Positions 43,175 to 51,972 are shown, counted from the stretch's first letter. The stretch is 64,000 nucleotides of DNA from Prevotella koreensis (GCF_003977605.1 NZ_RYYU01000001.1:62001-126000), one strand, 5' to 3'. The notes: generated by a model not told the origin, from the letters alone. A program made the numbers and translations.

Positions 43175-43789
43175 TTATTCTTGCGAGTTGTTCTTTATCT
43201 CCTCGTTGATACTCTCTATATAGTCGAGTATCTCTTCGCGTCCGTATGCCTTTTCGGCACTTGATATGAAGTAGGGTGGTAGTATGTCCCATGTGTCTTC
43301 GAGTTTCGACATATATGCTTCGGCCTGCTGTTTCATTTTCGATTGTGCCAGTTTGTCTCCCTTTGTAAAGACGATGGCGAACGGAATTTCGCTTTTGCCG
43401 AGCCAGTCTATGAACTCACGGTCAATCTGTTGCGGGTCGTGACGTATGTCTATGAGTACGAATACGTTGGTGAGTTGTTTGCGCTGTAGTATGTATGAAG
43501 AAATCATCTGCTGAAGTTTGTCGCGCTGTGTCTTCGACCTCTTCGCATATCCGTAGCCGGGCAGGTCAACGATATACCATTCGTTGTTGATTATGAAATG
43601 GTTGATGAGCAGCGTCTTTCCGGGTGTTGCGGAAGTCTTTGCCAGCCCTTTATGATTGCATAGCATGTTTATAAGGCTCGATTTCCCCACATTACTGCGT
43701 CCTATAAAAGCATATTCCGGCTTCGTGTCTTTTGGACATTGGCTAAGTGTGGCACTGCTTATGCTGAATTCCGATTTGTTTATTTTCAT
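43175..43789 (-). CDS. engB: Ribosome biogenesis GTPase EngB (YihA/YsxC)
   Basis: 204-residue GTPase needed for large-subunit assembly. G1 is [11 protein letters not shown] (about 30-40), G2 the TSATPGKT segment, G3 DLPGYGYAK, and G4 FTKGDK. The C-terminal helix [11 protein letters not shown] is usual. It heads a two-gene minus-strand operon with the ABC-F gene, both ribosome-linked. The -7 element TATCTTTG lies 14 nt upstream of the ATG. Confidence 0.96.
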   Translation of the reverse strand: MKINKSEFSISSATLSQCPKDTKPEYAFIGRSNVGKSSLINMLCNHKGLAKTSATPGKTLLINHFIINNEWYIVDLPGYGYAKRSKTQRDKLQQMISSYILQRKQLTNVFVLIDIRHDPQQIDREFIDWLGKSEIPFAIVFTKGDKLAQSKMKQQAEAYMSKLEDTWDILPPYFISSAEKAYGREEILDYIESINEEIKNNSQE

Positions 43790-43802
43790 ATTATTTTTGC
43801 TG

Positions 43803-43810
43803 CAAAGATA
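43803..43810 (-). promoter_or_regulatory. -7 element of the engB operon
   Basis: Complement reads TATCTTTG, 14 nt from the start codon, so the leader would be very short. A clear -33 TTTG is not seen; the plus-strand recR promoter begins 20 bp away. Confidence 0.55.
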
Positions 43811-43829
43811 CGAAAAATATTGTAATCTT

Positions 43830-43860
43830 TTTGCATTCCGCTTATTTTAAACTAACTTTG
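43830..43860 (+). promoter_or_regulatory. Promoter of the recR operon
   Basis: TTTG at 43830-43833, 19-nt spacer, TAACTTTG at 43853-43860, 20 nt before the recR ATG. Confidence 0.8.
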
Positions 43861-43879
43861 CACATTAAAAGACAAGACC

Positions 43880-44494
43880 ATGACTCAGCAATACCCATCA
43901 ATGCTGCTTGAAAAGGCGGTAAGTGAGGTGTCGAAACTGCCGGGAATAGGTAGGAAGACGGCTCTCCGACTCGTGCTCCACTTGCTGAGGCAAGATGACA
44001 GCGCGGTGGATGAACTTACCGTGGCATTGACCCGACTGAAGCATGAGGTGCGGCATTGCAATGTTTGTCATAACATCAGCGATACCGACGTTTGTCCGAT
44101 ATGTTCGGACAGCAGGCGCGACAGCACTACAATCTGTGTGGTGGAAAACATACAGGACGTTATGGCAATAGAGAATACACAGCAGTATCGTGGGCTTTAC
44201 CATGTGCTTGGAGGTATTATATCACCGATAGATGGCATCGGACCGAGCGATATTGAAGTGGAATCGCTCGTAAGACGCGTAGCAGAAGGCAATGTGAATG
44301 AGGTGATAATGGCACTAAGCAGTACTATGGAGGGAGACACAACGGCTTTTTATGTGTTCCGAAAACTTGCCGATTATGACGTGAAGCAGAGCGTTATTGC
44401 ACGGGGAATCAGTGTAGGGAACGAACTGGAATATACCGATGAAATAACCTTGGGGCGCAGTATTCTTGACAGAGTGCCTTATGGAGGTGCATGA
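43880..44494 (+). CDS. recR: Recombination mediator RecR
   Basis: 204 residues; with RecF/RecO loads RecA at gaps. The helix-hairpin-helix region [17 protein letters not shown] (about 20-36), the four-Cys zinc finger [16 protein letters not shown] (about 58-73), the Toprim domain with [13 protein letters not shown], and the C-terminal [20 protein letters not shown] end (here [16 protein letters not shown]) are all present. First gene of a four-gene operon with short gaps or overlaps. Confidence 0.96.
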   Translation: MTQQYPSMLLEKAVSEVSKLPGIGRKTALRLVLHLLRQDDSAVDELTVALTRLKHEVRHCNVCHNISDTDVCPICSDSRRDSTTICVVENIQDVMAIENTQQYRGLYHVLGGIISPIDGIGPSDIEVESLVRRVAEGNVNEVIMALSSTMEGDTTAFYVFRKLADYDVKQSVIARGISVGNELEYTDEITLGRSILDRVPYGGA

Positions 44495-44504
44495 ATATTT
44501 AGAT

Positions 44505-44903
44505 ATGATAAAAACAACATATTGGCTTGCCATCATCATTTCGATACTTGTGGCAGTATTGTTTGAGACCGACACGTTGCTGCCGGGAGCGTTTGCCGAC
44601 GAGGTGAATGTGCAGTTCGCTGTGGTAACATTGACAGAGTTGCTCACGGTTTGTGTCATTCCGCTTGCCGTACGACTATTTCGTTTCAAGAAAGTGCGCA
44701 CCGCCATAAAAGAGGGAGGCTATCGAAGATGGGCTATGATACGTCTGCTGATGCTTGCCACGTTGCTAAATGCAAACACCATATTATATTATATATACAT
44801 GAATGTTGCCTTTGGATATATGGCAATAATTATGCTCATATCGATGGTTTTCGTCTATCCTTCGGAATCGAGGATGAAAAGAGAAATGACAATAGAGGAA
44901 TGA
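44505..44903 (+). CDS. Small integral membrane protein of unknown function
   Basis: About 132 residues from the ATG at 44505; another ATG at 44481 would overlap the recR stop. Four hydrophobic segments are visible: TYWLAIIISILVAVLF, AVVTLTELLTVCVIPLAV, MIRLLMLATLLNANTILYY and AIIMLISMVFVYP. The ends are charged. I recognise no family beyond similar Bacteroidales proteins in this place. Its stop overlaps the next start (ATGA), so it is coupled to the glycosyltransferase gene. Confidence 0.7.
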   Translation: MIKTTYWLAIIISILVAVLFETDTLLPGAFADEVNVQFAVVTLTELLTVCVIPLAVRLFRFKKVRTAIKEGGYRRWAMIRLLMLATLLNANTILYYIYMNVAFGYMAIIMLISMVFVYPSESRMKREMTIEE

Positions 44904-46093
44904 AACTGACGGTAGTAATAGTAAGTTATAACGTTAGGCATTATCTGGAACAATGCCTCAATAGTCTTCAACGTGCTTTGCATGGCCTTGAGGCAGAAGT
45001 GTATGTCGTGGATAATCATTCCAAGGACGATACCGTGGAGAAGATTTCACGCTCTTTCCCTGATGTAAACCTTGTGGCAAGCAACCATAACTTGGGCTTT
45101 GCGAGGGCAAATAACATTGCCATAAGGCAGACCGAGAGCGAGTATGTTCTTCTGCTTAACCCCGATACTTTTGTAGGTGAAGATGTTATCGCAGAATGTT
45201 TGCGCTTTATGGACGAACATAAAGATGCCGGGGCGTTGGGAGTAAGAATGCTCGACAGTTACGGCGATGTGGCAATGGAAAGTCGTCGCGGAGTGCCTAC
45301 GCCGATGACTGCTTTCTATAAAATGGTTGGTCTGTGCAAAAGGTTTCCAAAAAGCCGAATATATGGTAAGTACTATATGAGTTATCTGCCTTGGGACAAG
45401 CCGGTGGAGATAGAGGTGGTGAGTGGTGCTTTCTGTATGCTTCGCCGCGAAGCACTTGACAAGGCCGGACTGCTTGACGAAGATTTTTTCATGTATGGAG
45501 AAGACATCGATTTGAGTTGCAGGCTGCTTAAAGCCGGTTTCCGTAACTGGTATTATCCTATCGACATACTTCACTATAAGGGCGAAAGCACGCAGAAGAG
45601 CAGTTTCAGATATGTGCATGTGTTTTACGAGGCGATGTTTATATTCTTCCGTAAACACTACGGCAACATGACTATGTTGCTCAGCATACCAATAAGGGCT
45701 GCGATACTCTTCAAGGCATCTATGGCCACTATTTCATTGGGATGTGGAAGACTGCGCAAGACGCTCGGATTCTATAAGGCACGTGAGCGTTATCCCGACT
45801 ATGTGTTTATTGGTAGGGAAGGAGCGATAAAGAATTGTCGTCGCATATCTCGCAAACTCGGACTTACTGCGCGTTTTTATACGGCAGACAGCAGAACCAT
45901 GCCGGAAGGACATAACTCGCTGAAAGAAGTTTGCGACTTGAATACTCCTACATACGTTGTATATGATATAGATGCTTATTCGTATGGGGAAATACTGAAG
46001 ATATTTGGCAGTAACCCGATGAAAAACCTGACTATCGGAACGTTTGAGGCAAAGAGCAATAGAATAATAACCTTAAATGAGGTTCTCGCATGA
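44900..46093 (+). CDS. Family 2 glycosyltransferase (rhamnosyltransferase-like)
   Basis: 397 residues. GT2 signatures are the N-terminal KLTVVIVSYNVRHYLEQC, YVVDNHSKDDT, NHNLGFARANNIAI (typical of WbbL/rhamnosyltransferase-type GT2), LLLNPDTFV and LDEDFFMYGEDIDLSCR. The C-terminal half has a hydrophobic patch (AAILFKASMATISLGC) and a less typical end (about 320-397). Probably acts at the membrane in polysaccharide synthesis; sugar specificity not predictable. Start overlaps the previous stop, and its own stop overlaps the next start, both ATGA. Confidence 0.88.
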   Translation: MKLTVVIVSYNVRHYLEQCLNSLQRALHGLEAEVYVVDNHSKDDTVEKISRSFPDVNLVASNHNLGFARANNIAIRQTESEYVLLLNPDTFVGEDVIAECLRFMDEHKDAGALGVRMLDSYGDVAMESRRGVPTPMTAFYKMVGLCKRFPKSRIYGKYYMSYLPWDKPVEIEVVSGAFCMLRREALDKAGLLDEDFFMYGEDIDLSCRLLKAGFRNWYYPIDILHYKGESTQKSSFRYVHVFYEAMFIFFRKHYGNMTMLLSIPIRAAILFKASMATISLGCGRLRKTLGFYKARERYPDYVFIGREGAIKNCRRISRKLGLTARFYTADSRTMPEGHNSLKEVCDLNTPTYVVYDIDAYSYGEILKIFGSNPMKNLTIGTFEAKSNRIITLNEVLA

Positions 46094-46605
46094 AAATCGA
46101 TAAAATTGCTTTGAGGGCAATGGAGCCGGAAGACTTGGAGGAACTTTATGCTATAGAGAACGACCGTAGTATATGGGATGTTGGTTCGACAAACGTACCT
46201 TATTCGCGTTATGCCTTGCATGAATATATTGCAAATGCCACTAACGACATCTATGCGGACAAGCAGTTGCGACTTATAATAGAAACAAACGGAGGCGGTG
46301 TTGCAGGAATAGTGGACTTGTTTCATTACGACCCTCGGCATAGTCGTGCAGAGGTAGGTATCGTGGTAAAGACTGATTTGCGAAAAATGGGAATTGCAAA
46401 AGAAGCCTTGTCGGAATTGCATCGCTATGCTGCCGATGTGCTTGGGATTTTCCAATTATATGCCATTGTGGGAGTGTCTAACAAACATTCGCAGAGGCTC
46501 TTCAACAAACTTGGTTATGAGCCTACTGCAATCCTCAAACAGTGGCTATCTGTTGGGAATGATTATCAAGATGCAATATTGTTGCAAAAAAAAATAAAAA
46601 AATAG
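46090..46605 (+). CDS. GNAT family N-acetyltransferase (SpeG-like)
   Basis: 171 residues. The N-terminal ALRAMEPEDLEELYAIEND, the acetyl-CoA loop region VGIVVKTDLRKMGIAKEALS (about 91-110) and SNKHSQRLFNKLGYE mark a RimJ/SpeG-like GNAT. The substrate is unknown. It is the last gene of the recR operon, coupled to the glycosyltransferase by a 4-bp overlap, which hints that it may acetylate a sugar-related or cell-wall compound; that is inference. The tRNA-Asp promoter starts 9 bp after its stop. Confidence 0.85.
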   Translation: MKIDKIALRAMEPEDLEELYAIENDRSIWDVGSTNVPYSRYALHEYIANATNDIYADKQLRLIIETNGGGVAGIVDLFHYDPRHSRAEVGIVVKTDLRKMGIAKEALSELHRYAADVLGIFQLYAIVGVSNKHSQRLFNKLGYEPTAILKQWLSVGNDYQDAILLQKKIKK

Positions 46606-46613
46606 TCCAATGA

Positions 46614-46645
46614 TTTGGAAAATAAAAAAAAATACCATACCTTTG
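46614..46645 (+). promoter_or_regulatory. Promoter of the tRNA-Asp pair
   Basis: TTTG at 46614-46617, 20-nt spacer, TACCTTTG at 46638-46645, 31 nt before the first tRNA. Confidence 0.8.
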
Positions 46646-46675
46646 CATCCGCAATCTTAAAAGGGGCATTTGATT

Positions 46676-46750
46676 GGTGCGTTAGTTCAGCCTGGTTAGA
46701 ATGCCTGCCTGTCACGCAGGAGGTCACGGGTTCGAGTCCCGTACGCACCG
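46676..46750 (+). tRNA. tRNA-Asp (anticodon GTC), copy 1
   Basis: 75-nt cloverleaf: acceptor GGTGCGT/ACGCACC, D-stem GTTC/GAAT, anticodon stem CCTGC/GCAGG with loop CTGTCAC, T-arm ACGGG-TTCGAGT-CCCGT, discriminator G. CCA not encoded. Confidence 0.96.
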
Positions 46751-46796
46751 CAGAGAGTTGCTTCTCTCCCCTTGTAAGATTGTAAGAAAACGCATT

Positions 46797-46871
46797 GGTG
46801 CGTTAGTTCAGCCTGGTTAGAATGCCTGCCTGTCACGCAGGAGGTCACGGGTTCGAGTCCCGTACGCACCG
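46797..46871 (+). tRNA. tRNA-Asp (anticodon GTC), copy 2
   Basis: Identical to copy 1 over the whole tRNA and a few bases on each side; 121 bp downstream and in the same transcript. Confidence 0.96.
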
Positions 46872-46874
46872 CAG

Positions 46875-46904
46875 AGAGTCACTTTGAAAGAGTGACTCTT
46901 TTTT
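46875..46904 (+). terminator. Terminator of the tRNA-Asp pair
   Basis: AGAGTCACT (46875-46883) with AGTGACTCT (46891-46899) and a run of six T residues, directly after the second tRNA. Confidence 0.9.
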
Positions 46905-47055
46905 ATTGTTTGTGGAAATATGAAACTTGCGCTTCCGGTTTCGGCTCAACGGATAATTGACTATTGTTTTATATTATTGAATATTCTATAAGCACAAAAA
47001 AGGTTAAAAGGTGGATTTTCTTACGCTAAACACGATGATTTAAGAAATAAATTAC

Positions 47056-47063
47056 TAACTTTG
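47056..47063 (+). promoter_or_regulatory. -7 element of the SRP RNA gene
   Basis: TAACTTTG at 47056-47063, 14 nt before the inferred RNA start; no clear -33 TTTG. Between 46905 and 47055 nothing else was recognised. Confidence 0.55.
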
Positions 47064-47076
47064 CAGCCGCTAAAAT

Positions 47077-47172
47077 GGGTAAGTCCTGCACGGCCAGCTC
47101 CCTTCGAATCCTCCAGGACGGGAACGTAGCAAAGGTAGTTGGTTGTAGCGGCGCGATGCAGATAGCTTGCCC
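47077..47172 (+). ncRNA. ffs: Signal recognition particle RNA, small bacterial type
   Basis: About 96 nt. The conserved Ffh-binding part reads CAGGACGGGAACGTAGCAAA followed by GGTA, equivalent to the GGAA-tetraloop and asymmetric-loop region of 4.5S RNA. The ends pair as GGGTAAG (47077-47083) with CTTGCCC (47166-47172). With Ffh and FtsY it targets membrane proteins. Exact ends are inferred from pairing. tRNA-Thr follows 4 nt later, so both are probably one primary transcript. Confidence 0.88.
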
Positions 47173-47176
47173 ACCC

Positions 47177-47250
47177 GCCTCTTTAGCTCAGTTGGCCAGA
47201 GCACGTGATTTGTAATCTCGGGGTCGTTGGTTCGAATCCGACAAGAGGCT
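47177..47250 (+). tRNA. tRNA-Thr (anticodon TGT)
   Basis: 74-nt cloverleaf: acceptor GCCTCTT/AAGAGGC, D-stem GCTC/GAGC, anticodon stem CGTGA/TCTCG (one T-T mismatch) with loop TTTGTAA, T-arm GTTGG-TTCGAAT-CCGAC, discriminator T. CCA not encoded. Confidence 0.95.
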
Positions 47251-47260
47251 CAAAATAAAA

Positions 47261-47324
47261 TTAAAGGTTAAAAGTTAAGTGTGCATATATTATTTGTCAT
47301 TAACTTTTAACCTTTAAGATTTTT
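47261..47324 (+). terminator. Terminator of the SRP RNA/tRNA-Thr transcript
   Basis: 18-bp perfect stem (core GGTTAAAAGTTAA) at 47261-47278 and 47300-47317 with a 21-nt loop and a short T-run. Confidence 0.8.
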
Positions 47325-47337
47325 ATGTGTGTTTTAA

Positions 47338-47368
47338 TTTGTGCATAAAGATATTATTCGTATCTTTG
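47338..47368 (+). promoter_or_regulatory. Promoter of the nitroreductase operon
   Basis: TTTG at 47338-47341, 19-nt spacer, TATCTTTG at 47361-47368, leaving a leader of about 85 nt. Confidence 0.8.
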
Positions 47369-47458
47369 CAGTAGTCAAGAGTGTGGCGGATTATAGCAAT
47401 GTTTGACACTAACGAAAAGAATAAAGTATTTAGAAAGAACTATTAAAACATATAAATT

Positions 47459-47986
47459 ATGAGTAATTTCAATACATTGGCACAGTTACGTCGAAGTCAT
47501 CGTAAATTTACTGAAGAAGAAATCTCGGCAGAAGATGTGAGATTGATTCTTAGGGCGGCTCTTATGTCACCAACCAGTAAGGGTAGGAGAGACTGGCAGT
47601 TTGTTGTTGTTGATGACAAGATTGACATAGAGAAAATTGCAGATGCAAAAAGTAACGGTTCGTTGTTTGTTAAAGATGCTCCACTTGTTGTTGTTGTTTT
47701 GGGAGATCCGTTGGCAAACGACTGTTGGATAGAGGATGCTTCTATTGCCGCTATTTCAATGCAATATCAGGCAGAAGATCTTGGTCTTGGCTCATGCTGG
47801 GTTCAAATGCGTGGGCGCGGACTTAGTGATGGTACAAGTGCTGATGTAGTAATACGCGGTATTCTTGACATCCCGGAGAATTTGTCGTGCCTCTGTGTTC
47901 TTGCTTTCGGTCATAAGGCAGATGATAGAAAGCCACAGAATGAAGACCGATTGAAGTGGGAAAATGTGCATGTCGGGCGATATTGA
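47459..47986 (+). CDS. Nitroreductase-family oxidoreductase
   Basis: 175-residue flavoprotein fold using FMN and NAD(P)H. The FMN-phosphate region RRSHRKFTEEEI (about 10-21), MSPTSKGRRDWQFVVV (about 37-52) and LGSCWVQM (about 105-112) are typical of the small nitroreductase group. The natural substrate is unknown; in anaerobes such enzymes often reduce quinones or nitro compounds. Its 3' end overlaps the DUF2520 gene by 23 bp, so the two are translationally linked. It begins a run of four metabolic genes. Confidence 0.88.
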   Translation: MSNFNTLAQLRRSHRKFTEEEISAEDVRLILRAALMSPTSKGRRDWQFVVVDDKIDIEKIADAKSNGSLFVKDAPLVVVVLGDPLANDCWIEDASIAAISMQYQAEDLGLGSCWVQMRGRGLSDGTSADVVIRGILDIPENLSCLCVLAFGHKADDRKPQNEDRLKWENVHVGRY

Positions 47987-48752
47987 GCGCATCGTAATCG
48001 TTGGTGCAGGCAACCTTGCGACAAACCTTGGAGAGGCTTTGTCGCGATGTGGTAGGAATGTAGAACAAGTGTTCAGTTACACCGAAGCATCGGCAAAGGC
48101 TTTGGCAGAAAGGCTTAATTGTGGCTTTACCATATCGCTTGACGAGATTGTTTCCGGTGCCGACTTATATATTGTTTCGGTGAAGGACAGTGTGCTACAT
48201 TCGGTTCTTACTGAAGTTGTGAAGAAAGTCGGAGATGGTGTTGTGGTACATACTGCCGGAAGTGTTCCGATGAGTGTTTTCGGCAACACTAATGTTCGGC
48301 ATGGAGTATTTTATCCGATGCAGACTTTCAGTAAGCAGAAAGTTGTAGATTTCAATGAAATATCAATTTTTGTTGAGGCTTCGGATGAAGATACTTGTAA
48401 GATACTTGAGGCCTTTTCACGTGAACTCACAGAAAAGGTATATCGACTTGATTCCGACAAGCGTTGCTATCTGCATCTTGCAGCCGTTTTCGCTTGTAAT
48501 TTTGCCAACCATTGTTTTGCGCTGTCAGATAAAATCCTTCATGCTCACAATATTCCGTTCAGCGTGATGTTACCTCTTATAAAAGAAACAGTAGGTAAAC
48601 TTGATGCTCTTTCTCCGAATAATGCACAAACCGGACCGGCTGCCAGAAGAGATACCGAAGTGATGAGAAAGCATGCAGAACTTATCGGTGACCAAATGAC
48701 GAGGGATATTTACGAATTGATGAGTAAAAGTATAATGCGAATTGACGGTTGA
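47964..48752 (+). CDS. Rossmann-fold plus DUF2520 protein
   Basis: 262 residues. An N-terminal NAD(P)-binding domain (RIVIVGAGNLATNLGEAL, about 9-26) of the ProC/6-phosphogluconate-dehydrogenase type is followed by an all-helical DUF2520 domain (about 130-255) with LHLAAVFACNFANHCFAL and LSPNNAQTGPAARRD. The enzyme activity is not established. The start is at 47964 or 47970 (two ATGs two codons apart), inside the end of the nitroreductase gene. Confidence 0.85.
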   Translation: MCMSGDIERIVIVGAGNLATNLGEALSRCGRNVEQVFSYTEASAKALAERLNCGFTISLDEIVSGADLYIVSVKDSVLHSVLTEVVKKVGDGVVVHTAGSVPMSVFGNTNVRHGVFYPMQTFSKQKVVDFNEISIFVEASDEDTCKILEAFSRELTEKVYRLDSDKRCYLHLAAVFACNFANHCFALSDKILHAHNIPFSVMLPLIKETVGKLDALSPNNAQTGPAARRDTEVMRKHAELIGDQMTRDIYELMSKSIMRIDG

Positions 48753-48776
48753 TAATTTGTATTTTTCGATATTGAA

Positions 48777-49295
48777 ATGATAAACTACGATTTAAGTAAG
48801 ATAAAAACAATAGTTTTCGATCTTGATGGAGTGCTGAGTTCCGAAACAATACCTCTACACCCTGATGGTGAACCAATGAGGACGGTGAATATAAAAGATG
48901 GTTACTCAATACAACTTTCACAGAAGATGGGGGTTCGTATAGCAATAATAACAGGTGCTAACACCGATTCGGTAAGACTTAGATATGAGCGTTTGGGCGT
49001 TAATGATATTTATATGAAATGTGCCGTGAAGGTAAAGACCTACGAGGAGTTTAAGGAGCGTTACGGCTATTCCGATGAGGAAATACTTTTCATGGGCGAT
49101 GATATTCCCGACCTTGAGGTGTTGCGCCGGTGCGGTTGTCCGTGCTGTCCTGCCGATGCTTGTGCGGAAGTTAAACAAGCCTGCATATATATCAGTGACA
49201 GACGTGGAGGTCATGGTTGTGGTAGAGATGTTATTGAACAGGTGTTAAGGGCGCAAGGCAAATGGCTTAGTGATGCTCGTGCATTTGGATGGTAG
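48777..49295 (+). CDS. kdsC: KdsC-like HAD phosphatase (3-deoxy-manno-octulosonate-8-phosphate phosphatase)
   Basis: 172 residues of the HAD C0 class, without a cap domain, working as a tetramer in KDO synthesis for lipopolysaccharide. Motif I is FDLDGVLSS (about 14-22), motif [11 protein letters not shown] (about 58-66), motif III the Lys in VKVKTYEEF, and motif [13 protein letters not shown] (about 103-113), the classic KdsC pattern. The C-terminal [14 protein letters not shown] is diagnostic of KdsC/8-phosphate phosphatases. Followed 26 bp later by the Maf gene. Confidence 0.88.
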   Translation: MINYDLSKIKTIVFDLDGVLSSETIPLHPDGEPMRTVNIKDGYSIQLSQKMGVRIAIITGANTDSVRLRYERLGVNDIYMKCAVKVKTYEEFKERYGYSDEEILFMGDDIPDLEVLRRCGCPCCPADACAEVKQACIYISDRRGGHGCGRDVIEQVLRAQGKWLSDARAFGW

Positions 49296-49321
49296 GTTTT
49301 TACAATTGTCAATTATCGAGT

Positions 49322-49894
49322 ATGAAAATAATATTGGCATCAGGCAGTCCGAGGAGAAAAGAACTGCTTTCCGGTCTCGGTCTTGATTTCGAGGTAAGAC
49401 TGTTGTCTGGAATAGATGAAAGTTATCCCGAAGGTTTGCCTACTGATAGGATAGCGGAGTATATAGCACGTAGTAAGTCTGCGGCTTATGTCGGAAATAT
49501 TTCCGATGATGAACTTGTAATCACGGCAGATACCATTGTTGTGGTTGATGACAAGGTACTTGGAAAACCTGTTGATGCCGATGATGCACGTTCGATGTTG
49601 AGAATGCTAAGTGGGCGAACACATCAGGTCATAACGGGTGTGTGCTTGACGACTAAAGTCCAAGAGCGTAGTTTCTCAGTTGAGACGGATGTGACATTTA
49701 AGAAACTCTCTTCGTGGGAGATAGACTATTACATTGATAATTACAAGCCATTCGATAAAGCCGGAGCATACGGTATTCAAGAATGGATAGGCCTTGTAGG
49801 TGTGGAGTCTATTAATGGAAGTTATTTTAATGTAATGGGGCTTCCTGTGCAACGTATTTATAATGAACTGTCGTCATTCCAAAACTCAAGATAA
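49322..49894 (+). CDS. Maf-family nucleotide pyrophosphatase (YhdE-like)
   Basis: 190 residues. Hydrolyses non-canonical or standard NTPs (dTTP, UTP in the YhdE group) to monophosphates. N-terminal ASGSPRRKELLSGLG, the catalytic ADTIVVVDDKVLGKP (about 68-82) and SGRTHQVITGVCL are conserved. The start is the ATG at 49322, just before the conserved core; an upstream in-frame ATG at 49289 overlaps kdsC. Its last 37 bp overlap the 3' end of the glycosyltransferase on the opposite strand. Confidence 0.93.
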   Translation: MKIILASGSPRRKELLSGLGLDFEVRLLSGIDESYPEGLPTDRIAEYIARSKSAAYVGNISDDELVITADTIVVVDDKVLGKPVDADDARSMLRMLSGRTHQVITGVCLTTKVQERSFSVETDVTFKKLSSWEIDYYIDNYKPFDKAGAYGIQEWIGLVGVESINGSYFNVMGLPVQRIYNELSSFQNSR

Positions 49895-50964
49895 CGACGT
49901 GCGACATCTATGTGGTCATGATGACGACGTACATATTCGATACTTTCACGTTTCATTCGCGGAATCTTATCTTTATTTGCAAGCAGCCATTCGAGTTGTT
50001 CCACAACGCTGTCATAAAATGGTTTGACGTTTATGATAGGGCGCAGTTCTTTTTCATTAAGAATCTCATAATTTTCAGGTTCTCCTCCTCCTATGCAAAT
50101 TATTCCCTTACTCATTGCCAGTAGCGAGTTCATGCTTGGTGTGTAGGAGTATAGTTGGTCAAGTATAGCATCGCTTCCATCCATCAACCGTTGATATTCA
50201 CAGAAAGGCAATCCTTCTGCTTTCATTATCTCCATTTCATTAGGGTGGCGACTTGCGACATCAATTGCTGCTTTCAGCATAATGTCAGTTCCTTTATATT
50301 CGCTTCTTCCTCGACTTATACCGATAAATATTTTTACTTTTCCCTCGTGTGGGATCATGTCCGGTATCTTTGTGCTATTTGTTTTTATTGGAAGAGGTAT
50401 GAATCTTGTTTTGTCTGGAAATATTGGTTTATAGATGGCATAATATTCGTATAGCCCTGCCACAATTCCGTTGCAGTCTTTGGCAATCATGCGGTTCAGT
50501 TTTTCTTTCGGAGTTCCAATCCAGTCTTTACGCTCTTTCACGGCATCCGCATTTGTTCTAATGTGCTCACCAATGTTGAAGTCACTGTATTTCAATGGCA
50601 TCTGCTCAGAGTTTATCTTTGTCCAATAATAGTCCATGCCGAATGCTCCCATGAAAACCTTACCATTACGACGTTTCAGTTGTTTATAGAAAGGAGCAAT
50701 GCGTTGTGCTTTCAATTCGAAGAATATAGGGTTTATCAGTTGAACGACATCAAAGTTGCTCATACGTGGCATAATGGATAGAATCTTTGCAAAAAGACTT
50801 ATTCCGCCTATTTTTCCCGGTTTGCGTTCAAGGTCTATGTCGCGCGGATAGTCTTTCCAAAAGTCACCGTTGCTCGCCACAACAACTTCGTTGCCAAGCG
50901 CCCTTAATCCCTCGGCAAGTGTTGCGTGTACGTTGCTGTATTCTCCCAACAATAGTATTCTCAT
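49858..50964 (-). CDS. Glycosyltransferase, GT-B (family 4-like)
   Basis: 368 residues. The N-terminal LLLGEYSNVHATLAEGLRALGNEVVV and a C-terminal half with FIGISRGRSEYKGTDIMLKA and the acidic GGGEPENYEILNEKE match GT-B enzymes with a GPGTRG-type glutamate motif, although the motif is atypical. Predicted cytoplasmic or membrane-associated and part of surface-glycan synthesis. Its start overlaps the end of the next upstream gene (50961) by 4 bp. It overlaps the Maf gene convergently by 37 bp. Confidence 0.78.
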   Translation of the reverse strand: MRILLLGEYSNVHATLAEGLRALGNEVVVASNGDFWKDYPRDIDLERKPGKIGGISLFAKILSIMPRMSNFDVVQLINPIFFELKAQRIAPFYKQLKRRNGKVFMGAFGMDYYWTKINSEQMPLKYSDFNIGEHIRTNADAVKERKDWIGTPKEKLNRMIAKDCNGIVAGLYEYYAIYKPIFPDKTRFIPLPIKTNSTKIPDMIPHEGKVKIFIGISRGRSEYKGTDIMLKAAIDVASRHPNEMEIMKAEGLPFCEYQRLMDGSDAILDQLYSYTPSMNSLLAMSKGIICIGGGEPENYEILNEKELRPIINVKPFYDSVVEQLEWLLANKDKIPRMKRESIEYVRRHHDHIDVARRYLEFWNDDSSL

Positions 50965-51950
50965 CTTTCGCGTTTCAATAGCGGTAGCAGTAAAAGCAAT
51001 AAGTTCTTTCCTGTTTCTGATTTTACCAATCTGCTAAACAAACGATATTTCCATGTGTAGTTTTCCTGTGGGAGTGGATAAAGTCCATGCTTTTTCATAT
51101 TTCCTATTCGTTTGTTCAGTTGGTGTTTTGAACGGGTTAATATTATGGTGTTGTAAATATAATCCATTGTCAGTTGTGCCACTCTGCGACGTAATGCAGC
51201 CGAATCTTGTATCGGTAAAGTGCCGGCAAGGTGGTATAGGTTGAATATGACATGCTCTGCATCGGCAAGTCTTTTAGCGAGTTTTCGCTTTCCCTTACCA
51301 TGAGTTACCGAGGTGTGGTTTGGTCTATAGTAATAGGCACAAGTATCTGTTGCATACAGGCGTTCTGCACTAAGTATAAGTTGCGGTGTGAACTCCTCGT
51401 CTTCTCCGAACTCAACTCCCGGTGTGAATTTAAGGTCGGCGAGAATCCTGCGGCTGAAAACGTAACTGCATACCGATGCCTTTATATTGTTTCGGCGCAT
51501 GTATTCGTCTCCGCTTACAGGTCCTTCAAAGAGATAAGGCGTGTCTATGTCGTCGTCTTTATTTGTAAAATTGAATAATACTATGTCGGGGTCGTTGAAC
51601 CTTACTATGTCGAGGCAATGTTCATATCCTGCCTGAATAAGTTTGTCGTCTCCGTCTATAAACTGTATGTATTTTCCACTCGCTATTTTTATTCCCATGT
51701 TACGAGCCGCACTGACACCATTGTTTGGTTGCCATAGGTAGATTATTCGGTCTCGCATTTCTTCTATTTGTGCAAGTGCACTCTCGTCCGAACCATCATC
51801 GATAAGTATTATTTCAATCTCTCTATTGTTTAGAGACAGGTCAATAATACTTTGCAGACATTCCTTGAGTAATGTTTCGGGTAGATTGTATGTCGTGACG
51901 ATGAAACTCACGAGTGGCGTTTGTTCCTTGACATAAATATTCTTCGGCAT
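50961..51950 (-). CDS. Family 2 glycosyltransferase
   Basis: 329 residues. GT2 motifs: PLVSFIVTTYNLPETLLKEC (about 12-31), IILIDDGSDES, NNGVSAARNMGIKIASGKYI and the DxD region QFIDGDDKL. The C-terminal 200 residues are variable and basic, with a hydrophobic end (LLLLLLPLLKRER). First gene of a two-gene minus operon with the GT-B enzyme; its -7 element is at 51973-51980. Divergent from the flippase gene. Confidence 0.87.
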   Translation of the reverse strand: MPKNIYVKEQTPLVSFIVTTYNLPETLLKECLQSIIDLSLNNREIEIILIDDGSDESALAQIEEMRDRIIYLWQPNNGVSAARNMGIKIASGKYIQFIDGDDKLIQAGYEHCLDIVRFNDPDIVLFNFTNKDDDIDTPYLFEGPVSGDEYMRRNNIKASVCSYVFSRRILADLKFTPGVEFGEDEEFTPQLILSAERLYATDTCAYYYRPNHTSVTHGKGKRKLAKRLADAEHVIFNLYHLAGTLPIQDSAALRRRVAQLTMDYIYNTIILTRSKHQLNKRIGNMKKHGLYPLPQENYTWKYRLFSRLVKSETGKNLLLLLLPLLKRER

Positions 51951-51972
51951 TGTTATTATCTTTTGTCGTTTG

